A stretch of DNA of 64,000 bases from Thiohalospira halophila DSM 15071 (GCF_900112605.1 NZ_FOMJ01000001.1:458577-522576); one strand, 5' to 3'; numbered from the stretch's first letter, positions 41,896 through 56,425 are shown. Notes: generated from the letters alone by a model not told the origin. Made by a program: numbers and translations.

Positions 41896-41985
41896 TGGTG
41901 GAGGGCCAGGGATTCGAACCCTGGAGGGGCGTAGACCCCTGCCGGTTTTCAAGACCGGTGCTTTCAACCACTCAGCCAGCCCTCC
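41896..41985 (-). tRNA. tRNA-Ser (anticodon UGA)
   Basis: A 90-nt class II tRNA with encoded CCA. Acceptor GGAGGGC/GCCCTCC, anticodon stem ACCGG/CCGGC-type with loop CTTGAAA giving TGA, a long variable arm, and T arm GGGTTCGAATCCC. The discriminator base reads A, while bacterial tRNA-Ser usually has G there. Confidence 0.95.
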
Positions 41986-42155
41986 GGAGGGGCGTACTCT
42001 ACCGCACCGGTGGCCGGGCTAGCCAGACGGGGGCGCCAGGTCGGCGGGCACCTTCCCTAGCGCGCGGCGGGCCCGTACACTTGCCGGGAACATTGCGGCC
42101 CGCCGCGGGTCCAACTGACCGAAAGCGGACAAGCCTCGACGGAGGAAACGAACCG

Positions 42156-42824
42156 ATGAACCAGAATCAGTCCGTAGCCACCGGCACTCGTGCCAGTGAG
42201 CTCTCGACCAACAAGGTCCTGCGGAACACCTACGCCCTGCTCTCCATGACGCTGATCTTCAGCGCCGTGACGGCCGGGCTGTCCATCGCCAACAACTGGC
42301 CGCACCCGGGGCTCATCATCACGCTGGTGGGCTACTTCGGTCTGCTCTTCCTGACCAGCTACCTGCGCAACAGCGTCTGGGGCATCGCCTCGGTCTTCGC
42401 GCTCACCGGCTTCATGGGGCTGACCCTGGGGCCGATTATCAGCATGTACCTGAACCTGCCCGGCGGTAGCCAGATCGTCATGACCGCCCTGGGCGGCACC
42501 GGCGCCATCTTCCTGGGCCTGTCCGGCTATGCGCTGACCACCCGCAAGGACTTCAGCTTCATGGGCGGCTTCCTGATGGTGGGCATCCTGGTGGCGTTCC
42601 TGGCCGGGATCGGCGCCATGCTCTTCTCCATCCCGGGCCTGTCCCTGGCGGTCTCCGCCATGTTCGTGCTGCTGATGTCGGGTCTGATCCTCTACCAGAC
42701 CTCCGAGATCATCCACGGCGGTGAGACCAACTACATCATGGCGACGGTGACCCTCTACGTCTCCATCTACAACCTCTTCACCAGCCTGCTGCACCTCCTC
42801 GGCGCCTTCGCCGGCGAGGACTAG
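42156..42824 (+). CDS. Bax inhibitor-1/YccA-family membrane protein
   Basis: A 222-residue protein with seven hydrophobic helices. The family pattern is clear: NKVLRNTYALLSMTLIFSAVTAG at the start and YQTSEIIHGGETNYIMATVTLYVSIYNLF at the end, with the conserved acidic pair in the last helices. In E. coli YccA interacts with and restrains the FtsH protease; a role in envelope protein quality control is inferred. The ATG follows GGAGG by 10 nt. Two tandem hairpins follow it. Confidence 0.92.
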   Translation: MNQNQSVATGTRASELSTNKVLRNTYALLSMTLIFSAVTAGLSIANNWPHPGLIITLVGYFGLLFLTSYLRNSVWGIASVFALTGFMGLTLGPIISMYLNLPGGSQIVMTALGGTGAIFLGLSGYALTTRKDFSFMGGFLMVGILVAFLAGIGAMLFSIPGLSLAVSAMFVLLMSGLILYQTSEIIHGGETNYIMATVTLYVSIYNLFTSLLHLLGAFAGED

Positions 42825-42834
42825 GAGCAGCACT

Positions 42835-42855
42835 CGCCGGGGCTCTGCCCCGGCG
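42835..42855 (+). terminator. First of two tandem hairpins after yccA
   Basis: CGCCGGGGC-TCT-GCCCCGGCG is a perfect 9-bp stem with a 3-nt loop just after the stop. It has no T tract. Confidence 0.6.
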
Positions 42856-42874
42856 GGATCCCCTGGCGAGATCG

Positions 42875-42911
42875 AAAAAGGCCCCGACGGTTCGCCCGTC
42901 GGGGCCTTTTT
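42875..42911. terminator. Strong bidirectional terminator between yccA and serS
   Basis: AAAAAGGCCCCGACGG pairs with the complementary CCGTCGGGGCCTTTTT across a TTCGC loop. The A and T flanks let it act for yccA and for the convergent serS. Confidence 0.92.
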
Positions 42912-42931
42912 CATGGTCGTTTGTCCGGGGT

Positions 42932-46031
<3,100 letters not shown>

Positions 46032-46034
46032 GGC

Positions 46035-46667
46035 TCAGTCGGTTTCGTCCACCACGTCCGCCCCCTCGGGCGGCTCGAAATGGAAGCGGCCCTCGTCCAC
46101 GGCGATGCCGTAGGCGACCCTGGAGAAGGTCATGCGCGAGGTCTGGCCCGTGCCGTCGACGATCTCCAGGGCGCGGATGTGCTCGGGGCCGAAGGTCAAC
46201 CGCACCTGCTCGAAGTTCTCCGCATCCTCCCGGGGGCGCAGCTCCACCCAGCGCTCGCCGTCGGTCCCGCCCACCTCGGCGATGCGGAAGGTCTCTTCCA
46301 GTGGCTCATTGCCGGCGAGCAGGGCCGCCGGGGTATTGCCCAGGATGGCGGTGACGTCCTGGACGATGACCTGCTCCAGCCCCGGGTCCCAGGACCAGAC
46401 CCGGCCGCCGTCGGAGACGTAGAGCTGCTCGTAGGGCTCGATGTACTCGAAGCGGAAGCGCCCCGGCCGGTGGATGACCACCTCCCCGGCGTGGCGTCGG
46501 CCGGTCTCGCTCCCCTCGCGCAGGCGGACCTGCTCGAAGTCGGCGCGCATGGTCTCCACCTGGTCGTAAAAACGGGTCAGCCGCTCGCGCGCGGAATCGG
46601 CCGCGGCGGGCAGGCTCACTATCAGGGCAAGCAGGGTCGCGGACCATCGGCTGAACCATCGGCTCAT
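46035..46667 (-). CDS. lolA: Outer-membrane lipoprotein carrier protein LolA
   Basis: A 210-residue periplasmic chaperone that ferries lipoproteins from LolCDE to LolB. The signal peptide ([18 protein letters not shown]) precedes an open beta-barrel; typical stretches are [17 protein letters not shown] and [10 protein letters not shown]-like [14 protein letters not shown] prefer the ATG at 46667, 8 nt after GGAG, over 46688, whose codons lie directly against the ftsK stop. It is 13 bp after ftsK. Confidence 0.92.
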   Translation of the reverse strand: MSRWFSRWSATLLALIVSLPAAADSARERLTRFYDQVETMRADFEQVRLREGSETGRRHAGEVVIHRPGRFRFEYIEPYEQLYVSDGGRVWSWDPGLEQVIVQDVTAILGNTPAALLAGNEPLEETFRIAEVGGTDGERWVELRPREDAENFEQVRLTFGPEHIRALEIVDGTGQTSRMTFSRVAYGIAVDEGRFHFEPPEGADVVDETD

Positions 46668-46680
46668 GGTAGGGGCTCCG

Positions 46681-49002
46681 TTATTCACTGCCAGGGGGCG
46701 GGGGCGCGATGACCTCGCGGCCGCCGTTGGACTGCATGGGGGTCACGACGCCGGCCCGCTCCATGTCCTCGATGAGGCGGGCGGCGCGGTTGTAGCCGAT
46801 CTTCAGTCGGCGCTGCACGCCGGAGATGGAGGCGCGGCGGCTCTCGGTGACGATCTGCACCGCCTGGTCGTAGAGGGGATCGGCCTCGCCGCCCTCGTCG
46901 CCGCCGGACTCCCCGGGGAGCAGACCGGCGTCACTCTCCCCGCCGTCGGTGAGACCCTCCACGTAGTCGGGCGTTCCGGTCTGCTTGAGGAACTCCGCCA
47001 CCCGGTGGACCTCGTGGTCATCCACGAAGGCGCCGTGGACACGTTCCGGGACCGGCTTGCCGGCGGGCAAGTAGAGCATGTCGCCATTGCCCAGCAGGTG
47101 CTCCGCCCCGCCCTGGTCGAGGATGGTGCGGGAGTCCACCTTGCTGGAGACCTGGAAGCCGATACGGGTGGGGATATTGGCCTTGATGAGGCCGGTAATG
47201 ACGTCCACCGACGGCCGCTGGGTCGCCAGGATGAGGTGGATGCCGGCGGCGCGTGCCTTCTGCGCCAGCCGGGCGATGAGTTCCTCCACCTTCTTGCCCA
47301 CCACCATGATGAGATCGGCGAACTCGTCCACCAGGATGACCAGGTAGGGGAGCGGCTCCAGCGGCGGGGCCGGCTCGCCGTTGGTGGATTCATACAGCGG
47401 GTCGAGGATGGGCTCCCCGGCATCGGCCGCCTCCTGCACCTTGCGGTTGTAGCCGGCCAGATTGCGCACGCCCAGCGCGGCCATGAGCTTGTAGCGCCGG
47501 TCCATCTCCGCCACGCACCAGCGCAGGGCGCCAGCGGCGTCGTTCATGTCCGTGACCACCGGCGCCAGGAGGTGCGGGATGTCGTCGTAGACCGAGAGTT
47601 CCAGCATCTTCGGATCCACCATGACCATGCGGACCTCTTCCGGCGTGGCGCGGTAGAGCAGGCTCATGATCATGGCGTTCACCGCCACCGACTTGCCGGT
47701 ACCGGTGGCGCCGGCCACCAGCAGATGCGGCATCTTCGAGAGATCCGCCATCACCGGCTGGCCGCTGATGTCCTTGCCCAGCGCCAGGGTCAGGGGCGAT
47801 TTGGCCTGTTCGTAGTCCTTGGAGCCCAGGATATCGGCCAGGAAGACGGTGTCCCGCTGCTGGTTGGGGATCTCCAGGCCGATGGTCGTCTTGCCCGGGA
47901 TGACCTCGATGATGCGGACGCTGCTCACCGACAGCGCCCGCGCCAGATCGGTGGCCAGGCCGGTGATCCGGGAGGCCTTCATGCCGGCCGCCGGCTCCAG
48001 CTCGAATCGCGTAATCACCGGTCCCGGGTGGACGGCGACCACCTTGGCCTGGACCCCGAAATCCTCCAGCTTCTTCTCCACCTGCCGGGACAGGGCCTCC
48101 AGCGTCTCCTCGGAGAGGACCGAGTTCTGTTCCGGGGGCGTATCCAGCAGGGAGAGTGGCGGCAGTCCGCCCGGGGGTACATCGCCGGTGAAGAGATCCG
48201 TCTGGCGCTCGCGCTGGACCCGCTCCGCCGGTTCCGGCTTCTCCACCACCGGCTCGATGCGCGGCGGCGCCTCCTGGCGGCGGCGCTGGCCGCGCTCCTC
48301 GTTGGCCGCGCTGGTCACGCGCCGCTGGCGCCGGGCGCGCCACTCGATCCAGCGCTGCCGGAGTCGGCGCCCCAGCCCCGCAAACCCCATGGCAACCCAG
48401 CCGGCAGCGGCAAGGGAAACGGCACCGGTGATATCCATGGCCCGGAACCAGGAGACGCCGGTGGCCAGCGGCACGCCGGTAAGGAAGAGCGCCAGCAGGA
48501 GCAGGGTCGCCCCCAGCAGGCTGACCACGCCCACCAGGGCGTGGCCCACGCTGGCGCCGATAACGCCGCCGGCCCCCATGGGCAGGGGATTCTCGCCGCC
48601 GAAGTGGAGGCTGGCCAGGCCGGCGCCGCCAACAATGAGCATGGTCATGCCGACGAGATGGACCGCCACCACCCGGCGAGGTGGCCAGGGCTCGCCCCGA
48701 TCCCGCGCCAGGTACCAGCCGGCCCAGGCCGCGCCGGCCGGAATGAGGTAGGCGGTATAGCCGAAGACGTAGAAGACGAGATCCGCGAACCAGGCCCCCA
48801 CCACGCCGCCCATGTTGGCGATGCGGGAGGTGTCGCCGGCGTGGGACCAGCCCGGATCCATGGGGTCGAAGGTCACCAGGGAGGCGACCAGATAGACGGC
48901 CAGCGCCCCCAGGAGGAAGAGCGCACCCTCGCGCATACCGCGCCAGAGGTGGCGGGTGAGACGGCTCTCCTCGTTCTGGGTCCGGCGCGCCTGGCTCGTC
49001 AT
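46681..49002 (-). CDS. ftsK: DNA translocase FtsK
   Basis: A 773-residue septal ATPase that pumps chromosome termini during division and activates XerCD. Four or five membrane helices lie at residues about 25-195, followed by a short linker (about 195-270), much shorter than the E. coli one. The motor domain has Walker [14 protein letters not shown], Walker [16 protein letters not shown] and the DNA-tracking [13 protein letters not shown]. The gamma winged helix ends the protein ([23 protein letters not shown]). The long open frame upstream of 49002 is antisense to trxB and not part of the gene. An lrp gene, often found between ftsK and trxB, is absent. Confidence 0.95.
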   Translation of the reverse strand: MTSQARRTQNEESRLTRHLWRGMREGALFLLGALAVYLVASLVTFDPMDPGWSHAGDTSRIANMGGVVGAWFADLVFYVFGYTAYLIPAGAAWAGWYLARDRGEPWPPRRVVAVHLVGMTMLIVGGAGLASLHFGGENPLPMGAGGVIGASVGHALVGVVSLLGATLLLLALFLTGVPLATGVSWFRAMDITGAVSLAAAGWVAMGFAGLGRRLRQRWIEWRARRQRRVTSAANEERGQRRRQEAPPRIEPVVEKPEPAERVQRERQTDLFTGDVPPGGLPPLSLLDTPPEQNSVLSEETLEALSRQVEKKLEDFGVQAKVVAVHPGPVITRFELEPAAGMKASRITGLATDLARALSVSSVRIIEVIPGKTTIGLEIPNQQRDTVFLADILGSKDYEQAKSPLTLALGKDISGQPVMADLSKMPHLLVAGATGTGKSVAVNAMIMSLLYRATPEEVRMVMVDPKMLELSVYDDIPHLLAPVVTDMNDAAGALRWCVAEMDRRYKLMAALGVRNLAGYNRKVQEAADAGEPILDPLYESTNGEPAPPLEPLPYLVILVDEFADLIMVVGKKVEELIARLAQKARAAGIHLILATQRPSVDVITGLIKANIPTRIGFQVSSKVDSRTILDQGGAEHLLGNGDMLYLPAGKPVPERVHGAFVDDHEVHRVAEFLKQTGTPDYVEGLTDGGESDAGLLPGESGGDEGGEADPLYDQAVQIVTESRRASISGVQRRLKIGYNRAARLIEDMERAGVVTPMQSNGGREVIAPPPPGSE

Positions 49003-49242
49003 GAAGTCCCGGGATCCCTGGTTCAGGACCGTTGCGGCTGAATCAGGTAATCGTATCACAGGGCGGCCCCCTCCACAGGGGCCAGGGCAGCTCGCCCCGG
49101 CTGCCCGGAAACCGCCCCATCCATCTGACTCGACGGAGATTTCTCGCGTGCCAAGACGGGTTTCAGGCTTTACCCCCCGGTACCCTTTCCGTACCATGAA
49201 AACCAGTACACGGAACCCCCGGTGGTCGTCGGCTGTCCCTGA

Positions 49243-50298
<1,056 letters not shown>

Positions 50299-50495
50299 GC
50301 CCACCCGTCCCTTCCCGGCGGCCGCCGTGTTCCGGGCCCGCATCCCGTTGGCGACCGCCGCCGGTGGGGTCGCCGGGCGGGCGCATTCCCCGCGGCGCCG
50401 GGCGCTCGCCCTCCTCCCCCTCCTCCTGTCGCTGCCGGCCTCCGCCTCCCTGACCCTGAAGCACCGCTTCGAGTAACCACAAGGACGGCCCGCGC

Positions 50496-51668
50496 ATGAA
50501 ACCGGAACCGACCATCCACCAGCATCGCGCCCTGGCCGAGATCGACGCCACTGCCTGGAATGCCCTGGTCTCTCCGGCGGGCGAGCCCTTCCTGCGCCAC
50601 GAGCTCCTGGCCGCCATGGAGGAGACCGGGGCCGTGGGCGAGGATTACGGCTGGATCCCGGCCCACCTCACCGCCTGGCGCGGCGACACCCTGGTGGGCG
50701 CCTGCCCCTTGTACCTCAAGGACAACTCCTACGGCGAATTTGTCTTCGACTGGGCCTGGGCCGATGCCTGGGAGCGCATGGGGCGGCGCTACTACCCCAA
50801 GGGGGTCAGCGCCATCCCCTACACCCCGGCGCCGGGCCCGCGCCTGCTGGTGGCCCGGGATGTTCCCGATCCCGAGACCATCCGCCGCGCGCTGCTGGAG
50901 GCGCTGCGCGCACCGGTGGACCGCGAGGAGATCTCCGGCGCCCATCTTCTGTTCACGGAGGCCGACGACACCGCCGCCGCGGAGGCGGCCGGCTTCCTCA
51001 CCCGGTGGGGGGTGCAGTTCCACTGGCACAACCGCGGCTGGGCCGATTTCGACGCCTTCCTGGCCGACTTCACCAGCAAGCGGCGCAAGGAGGTCCGGCG
51101 GGAGCGCCGCCAGGTCAGCGACGCCGGCCTGACCCTGGAGACCCGCCACGGCGACGAGCTCAGCGAGGCGGACTGGGAGGCGCTCATCCACTTCTACCGC
51201 GATCCCTTCCTGCGCAAGGGCGGAATCCCGACCTTCTCCCGGGACTACTTCCGCCTGGTGGGGGAACGACTACCGCGGAACCTGGTGGTCTTCCTCGCCC
51301 GCGACGGAGAGCAGCCGGTGGCGGCGGCCATCTGCTATCGCGGCGGCGATACCCTCTACGGCCGCCACTGGGGCACGGCCGCCGACTATCCCGGCCTCCA
51401 CTTCGAGGCCTGCTACTACCAGGGCATCGAGTACTGCCTGCGCGAGGGCCTGGCCCGCTTCGAGCCCGGTGCCCAGGGGGAGTACAAGGTGCCGCGCGGC
51501 TTCGAGCCGGTCTGGACCCGCTCCGTCCACCTCCTGGGGTGGGAGCGGCTGCAGCCGGCGGTGGCCGATTTCATCCAGCGCGAGCAGGGGCTGCTGGACG
51601 ACTACATGGCCGACCTCCAGGGCCAGCTCCCCTTCCGTGAGCCTAACGGCCGTGGGGGTAGCGGATGA
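50496..51668 (+). CDS. FemAB/GNAT-like acyltransferase (PF04339 type)
   Basis: A 390-residue protein. The pattern [24 protein letters not shown], then [24 protein letters not shown], and the C-terminal [27 protein letters not shown] with [14 protein letters not shown], is that of the DUF482/PF04339 family. That family is fused to or sits by GNAT folds. The substrate is unknown; its place directly before aat and bpt may hint at an aminoacyl or peptidyl transfer role, which is only inference. Its stop overlaps the aat ATG (ATGA). Confidence 0.85.
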   Translation: MKPEPTIHQHRALAEIDATAWNALVSPAGEPFLRHELLAAMEETGAVGEDYGWIPAHLTAWRGDTLVGACPLYLKDNSYGEFVFDWAWADAWERMGRRYYPKGVSAIPYTPAPGPRLLVARDVPDPETIRRALLEALRAPVDREEISGAHLLFTEADDTAAAEAAGFLTRWGVQFHWHNRGWADFDAFLADFTSKRRKEVRRERRQVSDAGLTLETRHGDELSEADWEALIHFYRDPFLRKGGIPTFSRDYFRLVGERLPRNLVVFLARDGEQPVAAAICYRGGDTLYGRHWGTAADYPGLHFEACYYQGIEYCLREGLARFEPGAQGEYKVPRGFEPVWTRSVHLLGWERLQPAVADFIQREQGLLDDYMADLQGQLPFREPNGRGGSG

Positions 51669-52405
51669 TCCTCCCCTGGATCGACGAGGGTGCCCCGCCG
51701 GAGGCCTTCCCGCCGCCGGAGCAGGCGCTGCCGGACCCGCCGGGGCTGCTGGCCGCCGGCGGCGATCTGCGCCCGGAGCGGCTTCTGGCCGCCTACCGGC
51801 GCGGGATCTTCCCCTGGTATGGCGAGGACCAGCCCATCCTCTGGTGGTCGCCGGAGCCACGCGCGGTCTTCCCGGCGGGGGGCGTCCACGTCAGCCGCAG
51901 CCTGCGCCGGACCCTGCGCCGCGGCCATCTCCACATGACCGCGGACACCGACTTCGACGGCGTCGTGGCCGGCTGCGCCGCTCCCCGTGCCGAGGACGAG
52001 GGGACCTGGATCACGCCCGCCATGGCCCTGGCCTACCCCCGCCTCCACGAGCTGGGCCACGCCCATTCGGTGGAGGTGCGCGACGATACCGGGGCGCTGG
52101 TGGGCGGGATCTACGGCGTGGCCGTGGGGGCCGCCTTCGCCGGGGAGTCCATGTTCAGCCGCATCACCGATGCCTCCAAGGTCGCCCTGGCGACCCTGGC
52201 GCGGCAGCTCTGGCGATGGGAGTTCCATTTCCTGGACGCCCAGGTGGCCAGCCCCCATCTCCTGCGCATGGGCGTGGAGGAATGGCCCCGGTCCGCCTTC
52301 CTGGAAGCACTACAGCGGGCCGTGGCCGAGCCCGAGCGCAGCGGAACCTGGCGGCTGGAGCCGCTGGAAGAGCTCTTCCCGGAGGTATTCGGAGGACCGG
52401 CGTGA
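51665..52405 (+). CDS. aat: Leucyl/phenylalanyl-tRNA--protein transferase
   Basis: A 246-residue enzyme that adds Leu or Phe from tRNA to N-terminal Arg or Lys, creating an N-degron. Typical stretches are GLLAAGGDLRPERLLAAYRRGIFPWY, ILWWSPEPRAVF, HSVEVRDDTGALVGGIYGVAVGAAFAGESMFS and the catalytic-region DAQVASPHLLRMG. It overlaps the preceding acyltransferase and the following bpt by ATGA or GTGA. With bpt, clpS and clpA it makes a complete N-degron cluster. Confidence 0.96.
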   Translation: MILPWIDEGAPPEAFPPPEQALPDPPGLLAAGGDLRPERLLAAYRRGIFPWYGEDQPILWWSPEPRAVFPAGGVHVSRSLRRTLRRGHLHMTADTDFDGVVAGCAAPRAEDEGTWITPAMALAYPRLHELGHAHSVEVRDDTGALVGGIYGVAVGAAFAGESMFSRITDASKVALATLARQLWRWEFHFLDAQVASPHLLRMGVEEWPRSAFLEALQRAVAEPERSGTWRLEPLEELFPEVFGGPA

Positions 52406-53136
52406 ACGATACCCGCCCCCTGCGCTTCTTCCGCACCCCGCGTCAGGACTGCCCCTATCTGGAGGAGGAGGTCGCAGTCCAGCGGCTGGTGGACCCCCAT
52501 CGCGAGCTGGATCCCCCTACCTATACCGACCTGCTGGCGGCCGGCTACCGCCGCAGCGGCTGCCTGGTCTACCGGCCGGACTGCCCGGAGTGCAGCGCCT
52601 GTCGGGCCGCCCGGATCCCCGTCGCGGAGTTTCGCCCCACGCGCGGACAGCGCCGCACCAGTCGCCGTAATGCCGACCTGCGCGTGCGTCTGCGGCCGCC
52701 GCGGATCACCGCCGAGAATTTCGAGCTCTACCGCCGCTACCTGGCCGCCCGCCACCGCGGTGGCGGCATGGATGACCCGACCCCGGAGCAGTTCCTGGAG
52801 TTCTTCACCTGCCACTGGTGCCCCACCCTCTTCCTGGAACTTACCGATGGCACGGGCCGACTCCTGGCCGTGGCGGTGACGGATGTCCTGGAGGACGGGC
52901 TGTCAGCGGTCTACACCTTCTTCGACCCCGACCTCCCCCGCCGTGGACTGGGCGTTCAGGCCATCCTCACCCAGATCCAGCTCGCCCGCGCCCGCGGACT
53001 GGAATGGCTCTACCTGGGCTACTGGATCCCGGATTCGCCGAAGATGGCGTACAAGGTAGATTTCCGCCCGGTGGAGCTGTTCGAGGAGGGGGCCTGGCAC
53101 CGGTGGGAGGAGCGACCCCGCCCTGGTGACGGCTGA
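52402..53136 (+). CDS. bpt: Aspartate/glutamate leucyltransferase (bacterial R-transferase homologue)
   Basis: A 244-residue enzyme that adds leucine to N-terminal Asp or Glu. It begins with GTG overlapping the aat stop. The N-terminal cysteine cluster is present (DCPYLEEE, CPECSACRAAR), and the C-terminal half has the transferase signature (GLSAVYTFFDPDLPRRGLG, LYLGYWIPDSPKMAYK). Together with Aat it broadens the set of N-termini marked for ClpAPS. Confidence 0.93.
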   Translation: MNDTRPLRFFRTPRQDCPYLEEEVAVQRLVDPHRELDPPTYTDLLAAGYRRSGCLVYRPDCPECSACRAARIPVAEFRPTRGQRRTSRRNADLRVRLRPPRITAENFELYRRYLAARHRGGGMDDPTPEQFLEFFTCHWCPTLFLELTDGTGRLLAVAVTDVLEDGLSAVYTFFDPDLPRRGLGVQAILTQIQLARARGLEWLYLGYWIPDSPKMAYKVDFRPVELFEEGAWHRWEERPRPGDG

Positions 53137-53229
53137 TCCCCGCCATCAGAGTCGGGCTTTTTGAAAAGCGCCCCGCCATGCGGCACAATGCTCGGTCAGT
53201 CAATCAGCGAGCGAGGATGCCACCCGCCC

Positions 53230-53451
53230 ATGGCAAAAGACGACCATATCGAGATGGAAGGGACGGTGCTGGAGACCCTCCCCAACACCACCTTCCGCGT
53301 GGAGCTGGAGAACGGCCACATCGTCACCGCCCACATCTCGGGCAAGATGCGTAAGCACTATATCCGGATCACGGCCGGCGACCGGGTGGTCGTCCAGCTC
53401 ACCCCCTACGACCTCTCCAAGGGGCGCATCACCTACCGCATGCGCAAGTAG
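53230..53451 (+). CDS. infA: Translation initiation factor IF-1
   Basis: A 73-residue OB-fold factor that binds the ribosomal A site during initiation. The sequence [20 protein letters not shown] and the ending GRITYRMRK are near-invariant in the family. It follows bpt after 93 bp and is terminated by paired hairpins shared with clpA. Confidence 0.97.
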   Translation: MAKDDHIEMEGTVLETLPNTTFRVELENGHIVTAHISGKMRKHYIRITAGDRVVVQLTPYDLSKGRITYRMRK

Positions 53452-53455
53452 CCGA

Positions 53456-53494
53456 GCGCCGCCGCCCGGCGGCGCCCGCCCGCCTCAGGCGGGC
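53456..53494. terminator. Two adjacent hairpins between infA and clpA
   Basis: GCGCCGCC-GCCC-GGCGGCGC (53456-53475) and GCCCGCC-TCA-GGCGGGC (53478-53494). The second contains the clpA stop codon. They can serve both convergent genes; T tracts are absent. Confidence 0.6.
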
Positions 53495-55788
53495 TCGGCC
53501 TCTTCGGAGGCCTCGCTCCCCCGACTCACCCGCGGCTGGTACTCGAAGGCGAGCTCGTCGCCGTCGGTGGTCACCTTCACGTGGCCGCCGTTGGCGAGTT
53601 CGCCGAAGAGCAGCTCGTTGGCCAGCGGCTTCTTGATGTGCTCCTGGATGATCCGGCTCATGGGTCGTGCCCCCATGGCCGGGTCGTAGCCCCGCTCGGC
53701 CAGCCAGTCCCGAGCCGCCTCGTCCACCTCGATGGAGACGTGGCGATCCATGAGCTGCGCCTCCAGTTCGGCAACGAACTTGTCCACCACGTTGACGACC
53801 TGCTCCTGGGAGAGGGCATCGAACTGGATAATGGCATCCAGCCGATTGCGGAACTCCGGCGTGAAGGTCCGGTTGATGGCCTCGCTGCCGTCGGTGGAGT
53901 GGTCCTGGGTCCGGAAGCCGATGGACCGGCGGTTCATCTGCTCCGCCCCGGCGTTGGAGGTCATCACCAGGATGACGTTGCGGAAATCCGCCTGCCGGCC
54001 ATTGTTATCGGTGAGCGAGCCGTGATCCATCACCTGCAGCAGCAGGTTGTAGACATCCGGGTGCGCCTTCTCGATCTCGTCGAGCAGGACCACCGAGTGG
54101 GGGTGCTTGGTCACCGCCTCGGTGAGCAGACCGCCCTGGTCGAAACCGACATAGCCCGGAGGAGCCCCGATGAGTCGGGAGACGGTGTGCGCCTCCATGT
54201 ACTCGGACATGTCGAAGCGGATGAGTTCCACACCCAGGGTGTTGGCCAGCTGCCGGGTGACCTCGGTCTTGCCCACCCCGGTGGGGCCGGAGAAGAGGAA
54301 GGAGCCGATGGGACGGTCCTCCCGACCCAGCCCGGAGCGGGACATCTTGATGGCCGAGGTCAAGGTATCGATGGCGTCGTCCTGGCCGAAGATGACCCGC
54401 TTGAGGTCCTCCTCCAGGCTGCGCAGCACCTCCTTGTCCGACTTGGAGACCTGCTTCGGCGGGATGCGGGCGGCACGGGCCACGATGGCCTCCACGTCCT
54501 TGACCCCGATGGTCTTCTTGCGCCGGGAGGGCGGTAGCAGGTTCATGTTGGCCCCGGCCTCGTCGATGACGTCGATGGCCTTGTCCGGGAGGAAGCGGTC
54601 GGTAATGTACCGCTCCGACAGGCCGGCCGCGGCCTGCAGCGCCGGCTTGGTGTAGCGGACCTTGTGGTGGTCCTCGTAGCGACCCTTGAGACCCTCGAGG
54701 ATCTGCACCGTCTCGTCCACCGTGGGCTCCGGCACGTCGATCTTCTGGAACCGGCGGGACAGCGCCCGATCCTTCTCGAAGATCCCGCGGTACTCCTGGT
54801 AGGTGGTGGAGCCGATGCACTTGAGCTCACCCGAGGCCAGCATGGGCTTGAGCAGGTTGGAGGCGTCCATCACCCCGCCGGAGGCCGCGCCGGCCCCGAT
54901 AATGGTGTGGATCTCGTCGATGTAGAGGATAGAGCCCTTGTCCTTCTTGAGCTGGGCCAGTACCGCCTTGAGGCGCTTCTCGAAGTCGCCACGGTACTTG
55001 GTACCGGCCAGCAGGGCGCCCAGATCCAGGGCGTAGACGGTGCTCTCCGAGAGGATCTCCGGCACCTCGCCATCGACGATCTTGCGCGCCAACCCCTCGG
55101 CCAGTGCGGTCTTGCCCACGCCGGCCTCTCCCACGTAGAGCGGGTTGTTCTTGCGACGGCGGCTGAGGATCTGGATGGTCCGCTCGATCTCGTTGGCGCG
55201 GCCAATGAGCGGGTCGATGCGACCCCGGCGCGCCTGGTCATTGAGGTTGGTGGCGAACTGCTTCAGCGGCGACCCGCCCTCCTCGGCGCCTTCTTCGTCC
55301 TCCTCGGCGGAGCCGGACATGCCCTCGTCGCTGTCATCCTCCTCCTCGTCGTCCCCCACTTTGGAGATGCCGTGGGAGAGGTAGTTGACCACGTCGTAGC
55401 GGGTGACGTCGTGCTTGTTGAGGAAGAAGACCGCCTGGGACTCCTGCTCGTTGAAGATGGCCACCAGCACGTTGGCGCCGGTCACCTCGTTCTTCCCCGA
55501 GGCCTGGACGTGGAACAGCGCCCGCTGCAGCACCCGCTGAAAGCCCAGCGTGGGCTGCGTGTCCGAGGTATCGCCCTCGGGTAGCAGCGGGGTGGTCTCA
55601 TCGATGAACTCGGTAAGATCCTGGCGCAGACGCTCCAGGTCCACACCGCAGGCACGCAGGACCTCCGCCGCGGACGGATTGTCCAGCAGCGCAAGCAGCA
55701 GGTGCTCCACGGTCATGAACTCGTGGTGCTTGTCGCGCGCCTCCTTGAAGGCGAGATTGAGCGTGAATTCGAGCTCTTTACTAAGCAT
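53485..55788 (-). CDS. clpA: ATP-dependent Clp protease ATP-binding subunit ClpA
   Basis: A 767-residue AAA+ unfoldase feeding ClpP. An N-terminal double Clp repeat (ELEFTLNLAFKEARDKHHEFMTVEHLLLALL) docks ClpS. A linker rich in acidic residues (about 145-165) is followed by two ATPase rings with Walker A GEAGVGKTALAEG and GPTGVGKTEVTR. The IGL-type loop for ClpP binding lies in the second ring. The start at 55788 is the conserved MLSKELE. It is 16 bp after clpS. Confidence 0.96.
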   Translation of the reverse strand: MLSKELEFTLNLAFKEARDKHHEFMTVEHLLLALLDNPSAAEVLRACGVDLERLRQDLTEFIDETTPLLPEGDTSDTQPTLGFQRVLQRALFHVQASGKNEVTGANVLVAIFNEQESQAVFFLNKHDVTRYDVVNYLSHGISKVGDDEEEDDSDEGMSGSAEEDEEGAEEGGSPLKQFATNLNDQARRGRIDPLIGRANEIERTIQILSRRRKNNPLYVGEAGVGKTALAEGLARKIVDGEVPEILSESTVYALDLGALLAGTKYRGDFEKRLKAVLAQLKKDKGSILYIDEIHTIIGAGAASGGVMDASNLLKPMLASGELKCIGSTTYQEYRGIFEKDRALSRRFQKIDVPEPTVDETVQILEGLKGRYEDHHKVRYTKPALQAAAGLSERYITDRFLPDKAIDVIDEAGANMNLLPPSRRKKTIGVKDVEAIVARAARIPPKQVSKSDKEVLRSLEEDLKRVIFGQDDAIDTLTSAIKMSRSGLGREDRPIGSFLFSGPTGVGKTEVTRQLANTLGVELIRFDMSEYMEAHTVSRLIGAPPGYVGFDQGGLLTEAVTKHPHSVVLLDEIEKAHPDVYNLLLQVMDHGSLTDNNGRQADFRNVILVMTSNAGAEQMNRRSIGFRTQDHSTDGSEAINRTFTPEFRNRLDAIIQFDALSQEQVVNVVDKFVAELEAQLMDRHVSIEVDEAARDWLAERGYDPAMGARPMSRIIQEHIKKPLANELLFGELANGGHVKVTTDGDELAFEYQPRVSRGSEASEEAEPA

Positions 55789-55804
55789 CTGCGTCCACCG
55801 GCGG

Positions 55805-56125
55805 TTACGCCGCCTCCATCGTGCACTTGAGCGGGTGATCGTGTTCCCGGGCGTAGTCGTTGACCTGAGCCACCTTGGTCTCGGCCACCTCCCGAGTATA
55901 GACCCCCGCCACACCGACGCCCCGGGTATGAACCTGGAGCATCACCTGGGTCGCCTTCTCCCGTCCCATCCCGAAGAACTTCTCCAGGATATGGACCACG
56001 AAGTCCATGGGCGTGTAGTCGTCATTGTGGATGAGGACCTTGTACATGGGCGGCCGCTTGAGCTTCGGCCTGCCCGGCTCGACTGCCAGGCCCTCATCGC
56101 CATCTTCCGGACGTTCTTCGCTCAT
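55805..56125 (-). CDS. clpS: ClpA adaptor ClpS
   Basis: A 106-residue adaptor that binds N-terminal Leu, Phe, Trp or Tyr and hands the substrate to ClpA. The pocket residues are present in [22 protein letters not shown], and the ending [12 protein letters not shown] is typical. It heads the clpS-clpA unit. The 300-bp gap to the divergent cold-shock gene holds no gene I can support. Confidence 0.96.
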   Translation of the reverse strand: MSEERPEDGDEGLAVEPGRPKLKRPPMYKVLIHNDDYTPMDFVVHILEKFFGMGREKATQVMLQVHTRGVGVAGVYTREVAETKVAQVNDYAREHDHPLKCTMEAA

Positions 56126-56425
56126 GTCTCCGCTATGTCCTTTGGACCGGGGTGCCGAGGATCGGGTTCCGACCCTGTGCCGCGACCCTGTTGGCAGAGT
56201 ATATCAACACACTGTCGCGGCCAAGAGCAGGGCCACAAACCACTGTAAAGAAAGGGTATTCCTTCCGGGCACGGCCCTGTTCAGTGAATCGGTACGATCC
56301 CCGGCCACTCCCTTGACGGTGGGGGCCGGCTGGGCCAGTTTTCAAGGGACAGGCGGCCGGGTAGTAGCCTGCCAGGGGGACCGGCGCCCGCCGGTTCAGG
56401 CTCACTCAATGCTGCAGGCCAGCCC

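Noticed and set aside
50327-50476. A possible 49-residue GTG-started ORF ending in a signal-peptide-like segment between trxB and the acyltransferase gene.
   Set aside because: Only nine residues would remain after cleavage, there is no ribosome site, and no conservation can be judged.
56126-56425. Promoter elements for the cold-shock gene (a TTGACG at about 56312) in the 300-bp gap.
   Set aside because: No -10 at acceptable distance was found; nothing firm can be claimed in this gap.
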